DNA of 64,000 nucleotides from Alisma plantago-aquatica. Its lineage: Eukaryota > Streptophyta > Magnoliopsida > Alismatales > Alismataceae. A program made the translations under genes and the position numbers. The stretch lies in NCBI GenBank assembly GCA_963693085.1, contig OY856411.1:65220001-65284000 (forward strand), read 5' to 3'. The notes under the pieces are model-generated. The model saw only the letters and a program-made list of their open reading frames with translations. It was not told where the DNA came from and made no database searches. Shown here one piece after another: positions 1-10,454 of the stretch; position 1 is the first letter of the stretch, and each line of letters opens with the position of its first letter.

Positions 1-633
1 ATGTGGGATTCTCTAGAAAGTGGTATGGATGACCTTTATTGATTAGGTTTTGAATACACATGGTTTCTAATGATAAAAGGAATCCAAAGTAAAGAAAATA
101 GAAGAGAAAGAAAGATAAAATATGAATTTGAATTGCATAAATATGCCTTTTCAGTGGATGACTTGCATATGAAGAAAATTCTCTTTGATTTTCAAATTTC
201 GGTCCCAAACTTGGCACACAAGTAGTTTAATTCATTATGGACTTTCCTTTAAAAATTTAGGATCAAACGGATAATCAGTTTAGGAGATATGATTTTTTGT
301 AAGAATTCCTAAAGTGAGATGGATAATCGAGCAATATATTAAATGTCACAATTTTGTGTATCATGTTGGCCACTCAATTAATGATCAAACGGATGTGGAT
401 CATCTTCCAGCTCAGACTAAAGAGGAAGTCACACCTACTGTACATACGAGATTCTTGTATCATGATCTCTCTCCTCTTTCCCCCTATTCCATTGAGTCCT
501 TTCCTATTAGATTCGGGAGTGCTAATCAGACCAGGATGGCCCCTGGTTTCTCATTTTTGGTGCACGATTGGGATTTTTCCCAAGTCAGCATGGGAGTCAT
601 CTCCATGGGTGACTGACCCCTAAAGGGAAGGGC

Positions 634-642
634 TTATATAAG
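634..642 (+). promoter_or_regulatory. TATA-like box in probable LTR
   Basis: TTATATAAG lies about 30 bases upstream of a GC-richer transcribed-like stretch. It is consistent with a retrotransposon promoter inside the LTR, but rests on position and sequence alone. Confidence 0.3.
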
Positions 643-2041
643 TGTTCGCAGACCCCATTTGAGGGACCAAAGGACTAGGCATCAACTTCACACTTGCCAG
701 GGACCCCTTTCTGCCTCCAATTTCATTTAAACCTTTGCCGTTCCCATGTTTAGCCATCTCCTGCTTCTCAGTTGAAGCATTTCTAGCACTGCCACAGCCA
801 CCGTTCACCGTCGTGGATGGGTCAAAGGAGTTCGACGGGCCTCGACTTGTTCACCCGCGGTCTCTGTTCCAACGCCATGGCTCTAGAACGGGGAGTCAAT
901 GTGGGAGTTGAACCCTATCTGTAATGTATCAGTGGGGAGAGATTTGCAGGCTGGAGGAAGAGGATGAGAAAAGGTAGAAGTACCCTCCTATCCCAAGCGT
1001 GTGAGATCTTGAACTCATCGACGTAGGGGAATAAGAGTCAGTGTTCACCCTGACTTGGGTTGCCACCCGAGCGGGTCACATGCAAATTTGGCCGCAGCCA
1101 GTTGGCTCAGCCGATCCAGCTAGAAAATAGGGTAAAAGCCCACCTTTATGACATGGCTTGTTCTGATTGGTTGACTTATGCTTAAATGGTTAAAATTATA
1201 ATAAATCATAGGACGATCAGATGATGACATGTTATATATGAAAGTTGATCTGAAAAATCCATATAATACAGTAAAAATGTAATTAGGGTCTAGTTTTTCT
1301 TCTTATTTGAAAAGTATGTAACAATGTCATCTTTAGTGGTTTCATTAATGAAAAACCCTAAGTTTGATTATAATTAGATCTAATGATGTTCCCTGAATAT
1401 TTGAGTTGTATATTAACATGTTGTTAATAAAAGGAAGAATTAGATCTAAAAGGATAATCTTTGTACATAATTGGTTAAATTTAGGGTTCTATGGATATGA
1501 TAGTACATTAATGGGCCTAGAAACCCTAATTTTGGTAATTATGACTTTTAATGGTTTTATGTACGAAAATCCATGAATATGATAGAGATATAATGGTCCT
1601 AAGACAAATTGAGAATAAAGACCCTTAATGTGGATAATTTGTGTAATTAGGGTTTTCAGGAGTAGAAAAGATGTTTTAGGGTTTGTTGACCTAAAAGGAT
1701 GAAGGTCGAGAAACAGATCTAAGAAACCCTAATGAATCCTAATGAGACTTAGAAACCTTAGAAAGGTGTCCCAATTCAATGAGGAGTGGTTTGGGATCGA
1801 TGGTAACAATTATATATTATACATATTTTCAGGATCAAGGGTTGCTTGATTGATTGCTTGGCTTGCTTGATTGGACATCTAGTTGGATTTAGATATAGTG
1901 CTTCTTTTGACTCTTAATCATGTATGTGGTTATGGTTATGAATAATCTCTTTAGTTTCATGGTGATTTTTGTGGTTTTACCAATTGCTTGAAATTAAATG
2001 CTTGGATGAACTTTAATTCCTGCAATTCATAAAGTGACTAT

Positions 2042-2748
2042 GATTATCATTATTATTAAGTTTATAACTTGCTCAAATTGGCATGACATCTCTGGGATTT
2101 ATGAATAAGATTATGAATGAAGTCATGTTGATGACTAAGAGACCAAGCCTAGGATGGGAAGGTTATGAGAGGTCCAAGCCAGGATGGGCAGACCAATGAC
2201 ACCTAATTCCAGATTGAGGGGTGACCAATGAGGTACCTAACTCCATATTGAGAGGTAGCCTAATGTCCACTATAGGGACAAAACCCTAAGGGAGGGTATA
2301 CTAGAGGATAGGAAAAATGGTTGAGAGGTTATGAAGAAAATGTAATTCTTGCTTGGTAACAAATAATTGATGTGATTATGTTGTTACAATCTATGTGCAA
2401 ACTTTTGTTTCCCCCACATACTGGTGAATCTGTTATTGACCGACATTTTGTTTGTCGATTTTTTTTGAATATATGAAACTGGATGAACATTAAAGTGACA
2501 TTTGAAGAAAAAAGCTAAATAAATATTGGAGGATTTAGTTAGATAGAACTCTACTTTTGGTACTGTTCCAAACTCCTAATTTTGAAAGGTATGTGAAAAT
2601 AAAAAAATCATCCTGCTTTAAGCTTAGTTGTGGTAGAATTTATTAATTATTTTTATTATGTACAAAACCAGTTGATCTTGTGATGGGATAACGACACCAG
2701 ATTCTTAGCCTTCATTAAATGGGGGTTCTAAGGGGTGGGGTCGTTGCA
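2042..2748 (+). repeat. LTR segment duplicated at 22485-23193
   Basis: This segment aligns over its full length with 22485-23193. Shared landmarks include the block around 'ggcatgacatctctgggatt', the 'caggatgggcagaccaatg' block and the G-rich end. The copies differ by many substitutions and small gaps, so they are old copies of one LTR family. Similarity starts abruptly at 2042 because the second copy is truncated there. Confidence 0.85.
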
Positions 2749-2750
2749 TT

Positions 2751-2762
2751 TGGAATCAGAGC
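2751..2762 (+). other. Primer-binding site (Met-tRNA type)
   Basis: TGGAATCAGAGC matches the canonical TGGTATCAGAGC complement of initiator Met-tRNA at 11 of 12 positions and lies two bases after the LTR end at 2748. It marks where minus-strand DNA synthesis would begin. Confidence 0.55.
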
Positions 2763-5317
2763 TTGATTTTCTATCTAATCTCTAATGATTATTAAATTTT
2801 ACAAACTCTTCAGAGCCTAAGGGAATTATTAAAGGATTTTCTAAAGATGGAGGTGTCTAGAAAAGGATCACGATTTAGGGGCTGGCAATATTTTCCTTCA
2901 CTCCACTAGTCAGTTTATGATGACTCCCAGAATCCGTGTGACTGCATGGCCAAAATTAGAGGATTTGACTCGAAATAAGATACCTCTAGGTCTTCTCATA
3001 TGTTTTCATCCCTTCTCTACCCTTTTCATAGAGAAACTATAAGACCTTAGGGTTTTCTCTCTCTTCACCTCCTCTGGAGTTTGAGGGTCAAGTGTACTAA
3101 CTATTAACAAATCCTCCACCAAATAATAAAAATCATGTAAGAAAGATGTCATGGACATAAGTTTAAATGATGAAACATAGACCAAAATTAGTTACATGCT
3201 TAAGTTGCATGGCCATGTTGTTGTGCCCTTAGATACCCTCAAGAGAACGATGAGGTTAGACCATCTCGTAGGAAGTACAAGAGAGGGATAGCCTTGGAGG
3301 AAGAAACCTCTAGGGAGATGAAGAGACATGATGCATCCTCAAAGGATGATGCTCAACATAAAACCTTAAGCAGTGGATAGAGAAAGAGAGAACATGATGA
3401 GTGGGATACCTTAGTTGTCCATGCATGCAAGTACGTGGGTTAGACATGCATGCTTTACATAGAGGTTTTGAGTACACATGAGAAAGATAAACTATGAGTG
3501 GTTGCATGACCCCTAGTGCCTTTTGATGACCCGACCTTAGGTGGGTCATTCTTGATAGGAGAATAGATCTAGGAGCGAGCTCCCTTATTTAGAAGGTTAG
3601 TGGTGACTGAATAGGAACCCTAAAAGGCATATATGAGCAGGAAAGAGGCATGCACCTACATAGAAGTGAGTGACATCAAGGGTGGTAACTAGTTTTAGTC
3701 CTAAGCCATAGGGGTTATGCGTGTTAGTTTATGAGATTAGCATATTGAAAGATATAAACACAGAACTTTGTGATGATCTTGGTTGGACATTAGATTTGAT
3801 AGTATGTTTCATCCAAGTAAGGATAGATGTGTATCTTAGGCTCCTTTAATTTTAGGATATTTATAGGGTTAGATCAGGAGAGAGTAAGTCCCAGATGAAG
3901 AAGGTTGGAGATCTAGACTCTGAGATATGAGGAACCATGAGGAGGTTTAGTATGATTTAGCCTAGAACAGATGACCTTGAGTAGGTGTATGGAGTTGCTT
4001 CATGCATTACCTATATAGATTGTCGTACCTTAGGTGCCTTTAGAGGAAACAAACCCTAGAAAAGAGAAAGAGGCTTCTTGAATTGATGTACATATGATAT
4101 GGCTGCCTACCTTTTAGGTGTAGGAAGGAGAGTTCCAAAGATCCTGAAGAGGTATGGTATGGTAACAAGTGGTGAGGCCTTGAACCCCATTGGTTGTCAT
4201 TGTGTAGGACTCTAAGGGTTGTTCATGTAGAAGAATGTTAGGAAGTATATGCCCTATCATGTATGGGTTTGGTACATGTTTGAGTAGTTGAGCATGCAGT
4301 TTAGACCCCTGAGGTATAAGGGGTGAACCTGGGGTTCCTAGACCAAAGAGGGGAATTAGTAGTACATGGTGCACATAATGCTCACAAGGTTGAGTGGGCT
4401 CATAGGATTTAAGCATGCCCCCCCATGTGTTTGAATGAAGAGGAAACCCCACTTGAATAGAAATATATGATTAATGAGACACTCATACAAGTTGGTGACA
4501 TATGTATGCATGATATTGGTCCAACCTTGATGAATGATGCAGAAGTATGACATACCAAGGAACTTGGAAATGGTTTAATAAATTGTCTACTTGCTATACA
4601 TGTGCATAAGTATCATGATAGGGTCTATGCATACACATGATGATATAAACCTTGGATGCAAGAACGTTTTGTGACCTTTGTTACTATCAAGTGATAGTTT
4701 TCTCCTGCCCTAGGAAAGGACCCTTCATGTAGGAGTGAGCACCAACTCTTGTTTAGGTTTGAGGTAACCTTAAAGGTCACTTATAAGAGCTTGAGAGGCT
4801 AAGTGCAAGATCAAATAGTTGAATATGAATCTACAGATTCACGTACGACCATCTCTAAGGGACATAAGGATATGTTACCATGGAGGTAACCGATAGAATG
4901 GAGTCAGGCCTAGATAAGTAGGTTGCCATGTTTCCCATGAAGGGATGTAAGGTTAACTATGAGTGACCAGAGAGATGATGGAGATATGAGTGAGGATTCG
5001 AGAATTAATTGTGCTTAAGTATCATAAAAGAAACCACCAACTACAATATAATCCTAAGTTAGTATTAAGGTCGAGGAGGGATAAGATCGATGGAAGGAGG
5101 AGTTGATTGTTCCCTGAATGCATCCGACCATAGGGTCGGCAGGTAACAACTACCTTTGCCCGAGGCCCATGGGTTAGGAGGTTGGACACCTTCATGAGTT
5201 CATGGGGACTAAAGGGGTAAATGTGAGAGGCACTCTGATGGAGCGTCCACTTGTGTGGAGTTGCGTGCACCATTAAATATCCTAAAGATAGTAAACCTTT
5301 AGGTTTAGCCTTACTTA
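2763..5317 (+). other. Degenerate LTR-element interior, no gene recognised
   Basis: About 2.5 kb follows the primer site. All frames are broken within about 110 codons. No zinc knuckle, protease, reverse transcriptase or integrase motif is visible on either strand. By position it should be the decayed 5' internal region of the element whose LTR ends at 2748. Confidence 0.4.
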
Positions 5318-7038
5318 TGCTAAAATAAGAACTCCACCCACGTATGCTAAGATACGTGGAAGTCTTATCGTAGTATAGTTAAGGGTCGAAATCCACAGGA
5401 CAACGGTCTTGTTAAAGATTAACAAGATGGAAAACATAATAATTCTATTTATCTACTTAAAAGCTAGTATTTAGATCAAAGATTTGATTTGGTTGTTTAA
5501 ACTAAGTGCAAGTAAAATAAAAGCAAGATAGTAAATCTAAGGTTGTAAACAATGTTAAGGAACCACTAGGATGTGATCGATTTTCACCACCACCACACAT
5601 GGATCAAAACATACAACATAACAACATGGCCTGTAATAAGAGTCTAAAAAGTTAGTATCTTTATAGACTTAGTTTCCTTTCAGAGAACTAACTATGAGAA
5701 GTGTGGGAATGTTGCAATGCCAGCCATCCCCGAACAAATGGTCACTTACTTTGCATCATTCCCTTCACAAAGTGTGTTCCTTGACTTATCAAAGTTTTAC
5801 TTTCATACGTCAATTGATTCCATTTCATAGTATGAAAGTAAAATGATGGAAGTGAGTTTATTCCACTCCTTGAAAAGCACTCCTAGATACTGAAACAGAT
5901 GCATGGTGACTACATACATCAAGAACCAACATTCAATCTAGATTCAAATATAAGAGTCTAAACGTAGACAATTCATACTAGTAGATAATAAGTAACACAA
6001 GTTGGTGATAAATCAACAAGCATTCATTAAACGAATGATGTTGAACTGAAAAGAACGTATATCTCTGTTGCAAACTCCTGAATTACATTGCATGAAATGA
6101 AAGCATGGGTAGCGGGCTACTCCCCACACCCTAGTGTATGAGACTACTCGCTCATGGCAAGAACAAAGGAGGTGAGAAGAGAGAGAGAGAGCATCATCTC
6201 CATGAAGGAGGGAGGAAGGTCGACCCCTTGGAGGAGAGAGCAATAGTCTTCACACTTTGTAGCTTGCTTGATGAAGAGACCTCCTCTTGCCACCTTCTTT
6301 GTTGATGAGAGAGAAAGTAGCTTGGAGATGGAGTATGGATCTTAGACCGGCAGCCTCGGGGCAGTGGATGAAGGATGGAATGGCTCTGGAAAAGTGGAGG
6401 TAGCCTTTGGGCATCTAAGACTTGATGATTTGTGAGGACCCCTTGGGGTTCTATATATAGGATTTTGAATGAGCCTTAAACGGTTTGGGATATGTGGGTC
6501 CAAACTGTCTTGAAACCGTTTGGACTCTCTCACAGTTTGGAAACCGTTTAGACTCTATCAGTTTGGAGATCTTTTGAGTCCTCTGAGTTTGGAGACCGTT
6601 TGAGTCCTCTCGGTTCTGAAACCGTTTGCCTTTATTCGGTCTCGGGACCGGTTGATCTCCATTCGGTCTTGGGACCGTTTGGCTTCATGCGGTCTCAGGA
6701 CCTTTTGACCTTTATTCGGTCTTGAGATCGTGTGGCTTCATACAGTCTCGGGACCGGTTGATCTCCATCCAGTCTTGGGACCGTTTGTCTTCATACGATC
6801 TCGGTACCATTTGTCTTCACACGGTCTTGGGACCGTTTGGTCTCCATTCGGTCTTGGGACTGTTTGGGGGTTTCGTAATTTTTTTGTGCTTTTCGGTAAA
6901 AAGAGAAAAGGATAAGTTAATCTAATGGTATATTAAAAAAAAGGTGGAAAGTTCAAGATTCTATCTAATTTATCTAAGAAAGAGTATGGAAAACTGGGGA
7001 AAATTAGTAAGATAACATCTCAAAATGGGAGGTTATCA
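5318..7038 (-). repeat. 3' LTR of minus-strand element B
   Basis: Read on the minus strand, a polypurine tract (7039-7056) is followed by TGATAACC, a typical LTR start. Near the other end (about 5350-5405) is the complement of the 'ccctgtggatttcgaccct...tatactacg' block that commonly lies just before the end of Athila/Tat-type LTRs. The left border is set at the last minus-strand CA (5318) and may be off by tens of bases. The LTR would be about 1.7 kb, with a palindromic minisatellite at 6478-6870. The matching 5' LTR was not found. Confidence 0.5.
6478..6870. repeat. 26-27 bp minisatellite with palindromic core CGGTCTTGGGACCG
   Basis: About 14-15 degenerate units occur in a row. Each has a near-palindrome (CGGTC-TYGG-GACCG) followed by 'tttg' and a pyrimidine-rich 'cttcat/ctccat' spacer. 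Units towards 6870 are most regular; those at 6478-6640 are more diverged ('aaaccgtttg' forms). The short open frames across it only reflect the repeat. Confidence 0.85.
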
Positions 7039-7056
7039 CCCCCCCCTAACTTAGAG
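7039..7056 (-). other. Polypurine tract of element B
   Basis: On the minus strand the sequence is CTCTAAGTTAGGGGGGGG directly before the LTR start TGATAACC. This is the expected plus-strand primer of a gypsy element and gives the orientation of element B. Confidence 0.65.
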
Positions 7057-8289
7057 TCTAGCTCTTCCTCAAGCTAGATGGAGCTAAGGCACATAGTGGC
7101 GAGGCAATTTCATTTAGTGAAGATTTCCATACTCTTGCTTCAATTCTAAACCAGAGATCTCCTGAAGTTTTATCAGGCTTCTGCTTGCACTTACTCTTTC
7201 AGGTATCGGGAGTTGCTTCGGTCTCAGGTTTCTTCTGTATTGCGTAGCTCGCATTGGGGCCACCTTTTCCTTAATCGCATTCAGTGCATATTTTCGACTC
7301 CAATCAGTTTTATACTTGTTTTGTAAATCCTACAGGAAACTAAGATAGGCATGAGGGTTGGCTAAAGGCTGATGTGTAACTCCCCCTTTTTGTGGGGGAG
7401 GGTTTATCTAAACTTTCAGGATCTCACTACCAGGCACGACACATCTACCTTTGTGAGGGCAGCTAAATATACCAGCCGGGCGAGTCCTTTATCAGCTTTT
7501 TCATATATTCAGAGACCTTAGTATCTCATTACTGTGTGCGACACATCAGCCTTTGTGAGGGTAGCTGAATGTACCGGCTGGGTGAGACCTTTATTGGTTC
7601 TTCATATAGGTCCTTATGCTTGGCACAACTCTCATGTTTTTATTCAACGCTCTGGCTTTTAATCTTATAGTCACAGGCTTAGGAGTTGGATATTTAGGGA
7701 TTTTATTTGGGTTGTCAGGCCTCTTTTTGAAAAGAAGAAAGTTGTTCTTGGAGTCTTCCGAGATGCACTTATTTTGATTTCGTACTTGGTGGTCCACTTG
7801 CAAAGTTCCTTGATTTGGATTTCACCTGGTTCCCTCCCGTCCTTGTGAGAGGTTTGGCTGGCTTCGGCTATGATGTAAACTCGTGGAGGGTCTGAAGCAG
7901 AATTGAAGTAGAAGCATGAAAATCAAATGTGAAAGTAATTTATTAACTTATCATTACATGCCTAAATGTTATGTCTATTATTGATTTTTGAGGACTACTT
8001 TGATTCTAAATTTAGCTGAGGGTGACCTTGTCCAAGATTGATGTTATACTTATGTATAAGAATTATTCTATTAAAGAAATTACTGAAAAAGTCTAAATGT
8101 GAAAAGAAGAATAAAAAAACAATGTATAGAAAAATAGGGGTGAAGAAAAAGAGCAGAGGGATAAGGGTTGAAAAATGATACCTCACCCTTGTCCAGTGTA
8201 CCCCCCCAAATTATCACTCACTTTGTCCTCAGAGTGTCAAAGTGATAGGTTGAGAAGTACATGGACAAGGGAATTAGGCTTCTGTTAGT
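7057..8289 (-). other. Element B 3' internal region, non-coding
   Basis: No long frame is present. A segment of about 90 bases is duplicated in tandem (7421 on and 7523 on, period about 102), with the shared block 'cgacacatc...cctttgtgaggg'. A second G-tract on the minus strand (8201-8207, followed by TACACTGG) resembles an extra polypurine tract about 1.15 kb upstream of the real one. Confidence 0.5.
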
Positions 8290-8652
8290 CCTTTGTTAGC
8301 TCCATCAGTTCAGAGAAGATTAGCTGTAAACTTTCCATGTAGAAAGTGGTAATCCACGTCCATCATGTCCTCTACTGGTTTTCCAAGGACGGTGATGGTG
8401 TACATCCAGTAGAGGACATGAAAACCACAGTCATTTGATTCTCAAATCTGTTGGGGACATCTGTGGCTAAAGGCTGGGCGATGAAAGTGTTCTTTATCAT
8501 ACGCCCTTTTGTGTTTGCTCAAGAGGTCGTGTAGTTTGTCGGCACACTCCTTCGCCACCCCCTCCATGGGCGTCTTCACTATCACATCATACTATTTTTG
8601 ATCTAGATCAAACTGGCTGTCGGAACTGTTAACTTTAGTGCTCTGAGTGAAG
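8290..8652 (-). pseudogene. 3' half of unrecognised element B ORF
   Basis: On the minus strand, starting at the Athila-like insertion point, a readable stretch contains KVNSSDSQFDLDQ, then KTPMEGVAKECADKL and DLLSKHKRAYDKEHF, broken by a few stops. It continues the reading that arrives at 18788 on the far side of the insertion. I recognise no family. It is probably the C-terminal part of an element-encoded protein upstream of the element B polypurine tract. Confidence 0.45.
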
Positions 8653-8657
8653 GAAAG
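8653..8657. repeat. Target-site duplication GAAAG (left)
   Basis: GAAAG directly precedes the 5' LTR start and is repeated at 18783-18787 directly after the 3' LTR. A 5-bp duplication is the standard footprint of LTR-element integrase. Confidence 0.95.
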
Positions 8658-10273
8658 TGATGCGATGATTTTGAGTCGCATTTATAGACCGATTTCATAT
8701 GTGTTTTGTGCCTTAATTACTCATTTTCATGGATATTATTGCATAATTCACTTTATTTGGTCTTTGCCATCATTTTATATCAAATCCCCTTTGTTTCACT
8801 ATTTTAAGCATTATTGATCATCTTATCATAAATCGTGTGGATTTACTTGGTCTTGTTGTGCAATTTCAGGAAGAACAAGTATCTGCTTCCGTCGATACCA
8901 TCGACGGATGTCGATACCATCGACCAAGCCACAGGTTGTCAGCCGAGAAGAGCAATACAGAGTCGATACCATCGACACCCATGTCGATGGCATCGAGATG
9001 TCTCCAGGCTGCTGGCGAGGATGAAGTCGATACCATCGACGCAAGTCGATGCCATCGACTCAAGGAGAGCTACAACGTCGCTAAACGACAACAACCGACG
9101 CTAAAGGAGTCGATACCATCGACACCCAAGTCGATGGTATCGAGATCATGACAGGCGCTCAGAATAAAAGAAAGGAAAGCTGCCGCTAATCCGCTGTGTC
9201 GATACCATCGACTCGCGTCGATGGTATCGACGCCGGCAGATATGCGTTGGATTTGTTTTGATTTCGATCGGATGGCTGTTGTTATTTGACGACCTAATTA
9301 GGGACTTATACCTAATGACGGCCGCCCAGATGTGATCATAATCTCATTTTGGATTGCATGAGTGCCGAGGAGGAGAGAAAGGAGAACGGAGGCCGAGAAG
9401 CTCATTCCGGGTGATTCGGACGCTGCCGAAGACAATTTCCACCACCGACAGGCGGGGAAAGCTTGTGTTCTACGCCAAGGATCCACCGGTTCTTCTCCGT
9501 TCAGGGGTTTTCCCATTTATTTCACGTTTTTCTTATGAATTCCCCAATTTCTACCATGTATTTGTGTAAGATGAACATGAGAGGCTAAAACCCTCAATCT
9601 TTAGGACCGGGAGTAGCCCGGGGATACATTGTATGATGATTTTATATTGATAATTCATATTTTTCTCTCATATCCGTGGTATAATTTCGTTTTCTCTATT
9701 GCTATTGTTATGTTTGATCACCATAATAATAAATTAATGCCCTTAATCACTTCGACAGAAGGATTAATGGTTGAAAAGAGACGAATTCTACATTAATTAA
9801 TAAAACCCTTGACAAAGGAGTTGTAAAATTAATGGTGGGAACTGAGGGACCGATCTTAATGCGCTTAGTTTAGGGGAATGATTACTATGACGTTGGAATC
9901 AACCTAAATCTAAGTAGTGGATTACACCACGACAGTGGGTAATTCTCATTTCAGGCCACTACCCGGATAGAGAGAGAAGTGTGAGGAATTATATGAAATC
10001 TAATACAATGTTGACCCGCGGTGAAACCGCCATCCTAAAGATATCCTTTTAATTGATTAAATTAACCTTTAATCGATTGTTTTCTTTGTTTGATTTTTAT
10101 TTTCTTTTAATTTGAACAACAAAACCTTACTTTGTTAATCGGTCTAGCTGATTGCGATTAGTTAGTAGAAGTCTCCAATAATTCACGTATCCCTGAGTTC
10201 GACTCGGGCCTCACAAGGCCTATATTACTCGACGCGTATACTTGCGTTTAAGCGCGTAGTAAAATACACGTCA
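8658..10273 (+). repeat. 5' LTR of Athila-like element (1616 bp)
   Basis: It starts TGATGCGATG and ends ACACGTCA, with the primer site just after. Near its end it carries the 'ccctgagttcgactcgggcc' block typical of Athila/Tat LTRs. It matches the 3' LTR apart from about 14 substitutions, of which I count 12 transitions, seven at CpG positions, and one 316-bp rearrangement present only in the 3' copy. Confidence 0.95.
8891..9231. repeat. Hairpin-motif array in 5' LTR
   Basis: There are ten copies of the 15-mer GTCGATACCATCGAC or its complement-like form GTCGATGGTATCGAC, with minor variants. After two direct copies (8891, 8910) come four inverted pairs (8962/8983, 9026/9045, 9109/9130, 9198/9217). 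The spacers within pairs are only 4 or 6 nt. Each 15-mer is itself a near-palindrome (GTCGAT-3 nt-ATCGAC). Short open frames on both strands here are by-products of the repeat. Confidence 0.95.
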
Positions 10274-10279
10274 AGTTTT

Positions 10280-10296
10280 TGGCGCCGTTGCCGGGG
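10280..10296 (+). other. Primer-binding site, Athila/Tat type
   Basis: TGGCGCCGTTGCCGGGG lies six bases after the LTR end. This sequence is the hallmark primer site of Athila/Tat-lineage gypsy elements, and supports the lineage call independently of the proteins. Confidence 0.9.
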
Positions 10297-10454
10297 ATAC
10301 GGCGAATTATTGGCACTTTGAGTGCTAAGAGCGGCCATTCTAGGCCACATTTTTTTTTATTAATTTTAAAACAATTTCAAAAATTCCTTTATTTCTCTAT
10401 AATTGTGTTGACTCGTTCAAAGCATTGTACTGAACCCCTATTTCCATATTTCAG

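Larger units (their letters stand above)
1..2748 (+). repeat. Probable long gypsy LTR, left end outside window
   Basis: The right end reads GTCGTTGCA and is followed two bases later by a Met-tRNA-like primer site, which is the usual 3' border of a gypsy LTR. The last 0.7 kb recurs at 22485-23193. A TATA-like sequence at 634-642 precedes a more GC-rich stretch (about 650-1100), the layout expected for U3 followed by R/U5 in a long LTR. No open frame here looks coding. That the whole 2.7 kb is one LTR is inference, because its start and partner LTR are not visible. Confidence 0.4.

Noticed and set aside
314..623. Two overlapping plus-strand frames (100 and 89 codons) upstream of a TATA-like box
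   Set aside because: No family resemblance, overlapping alternative frames, and a position inside the probable LTR U3 region.
8835..9151. Open frames of 89-145 codons on both strands in the LTR hairpin arrays (also 12890-13550 and 17135-17660)
   Set aside because: They consist of repeats such as SIPSTP/VDTID/RYHR that mirror the 15-mer array in different frames, and occur on both strands. They are products of the repeat, not proteins.
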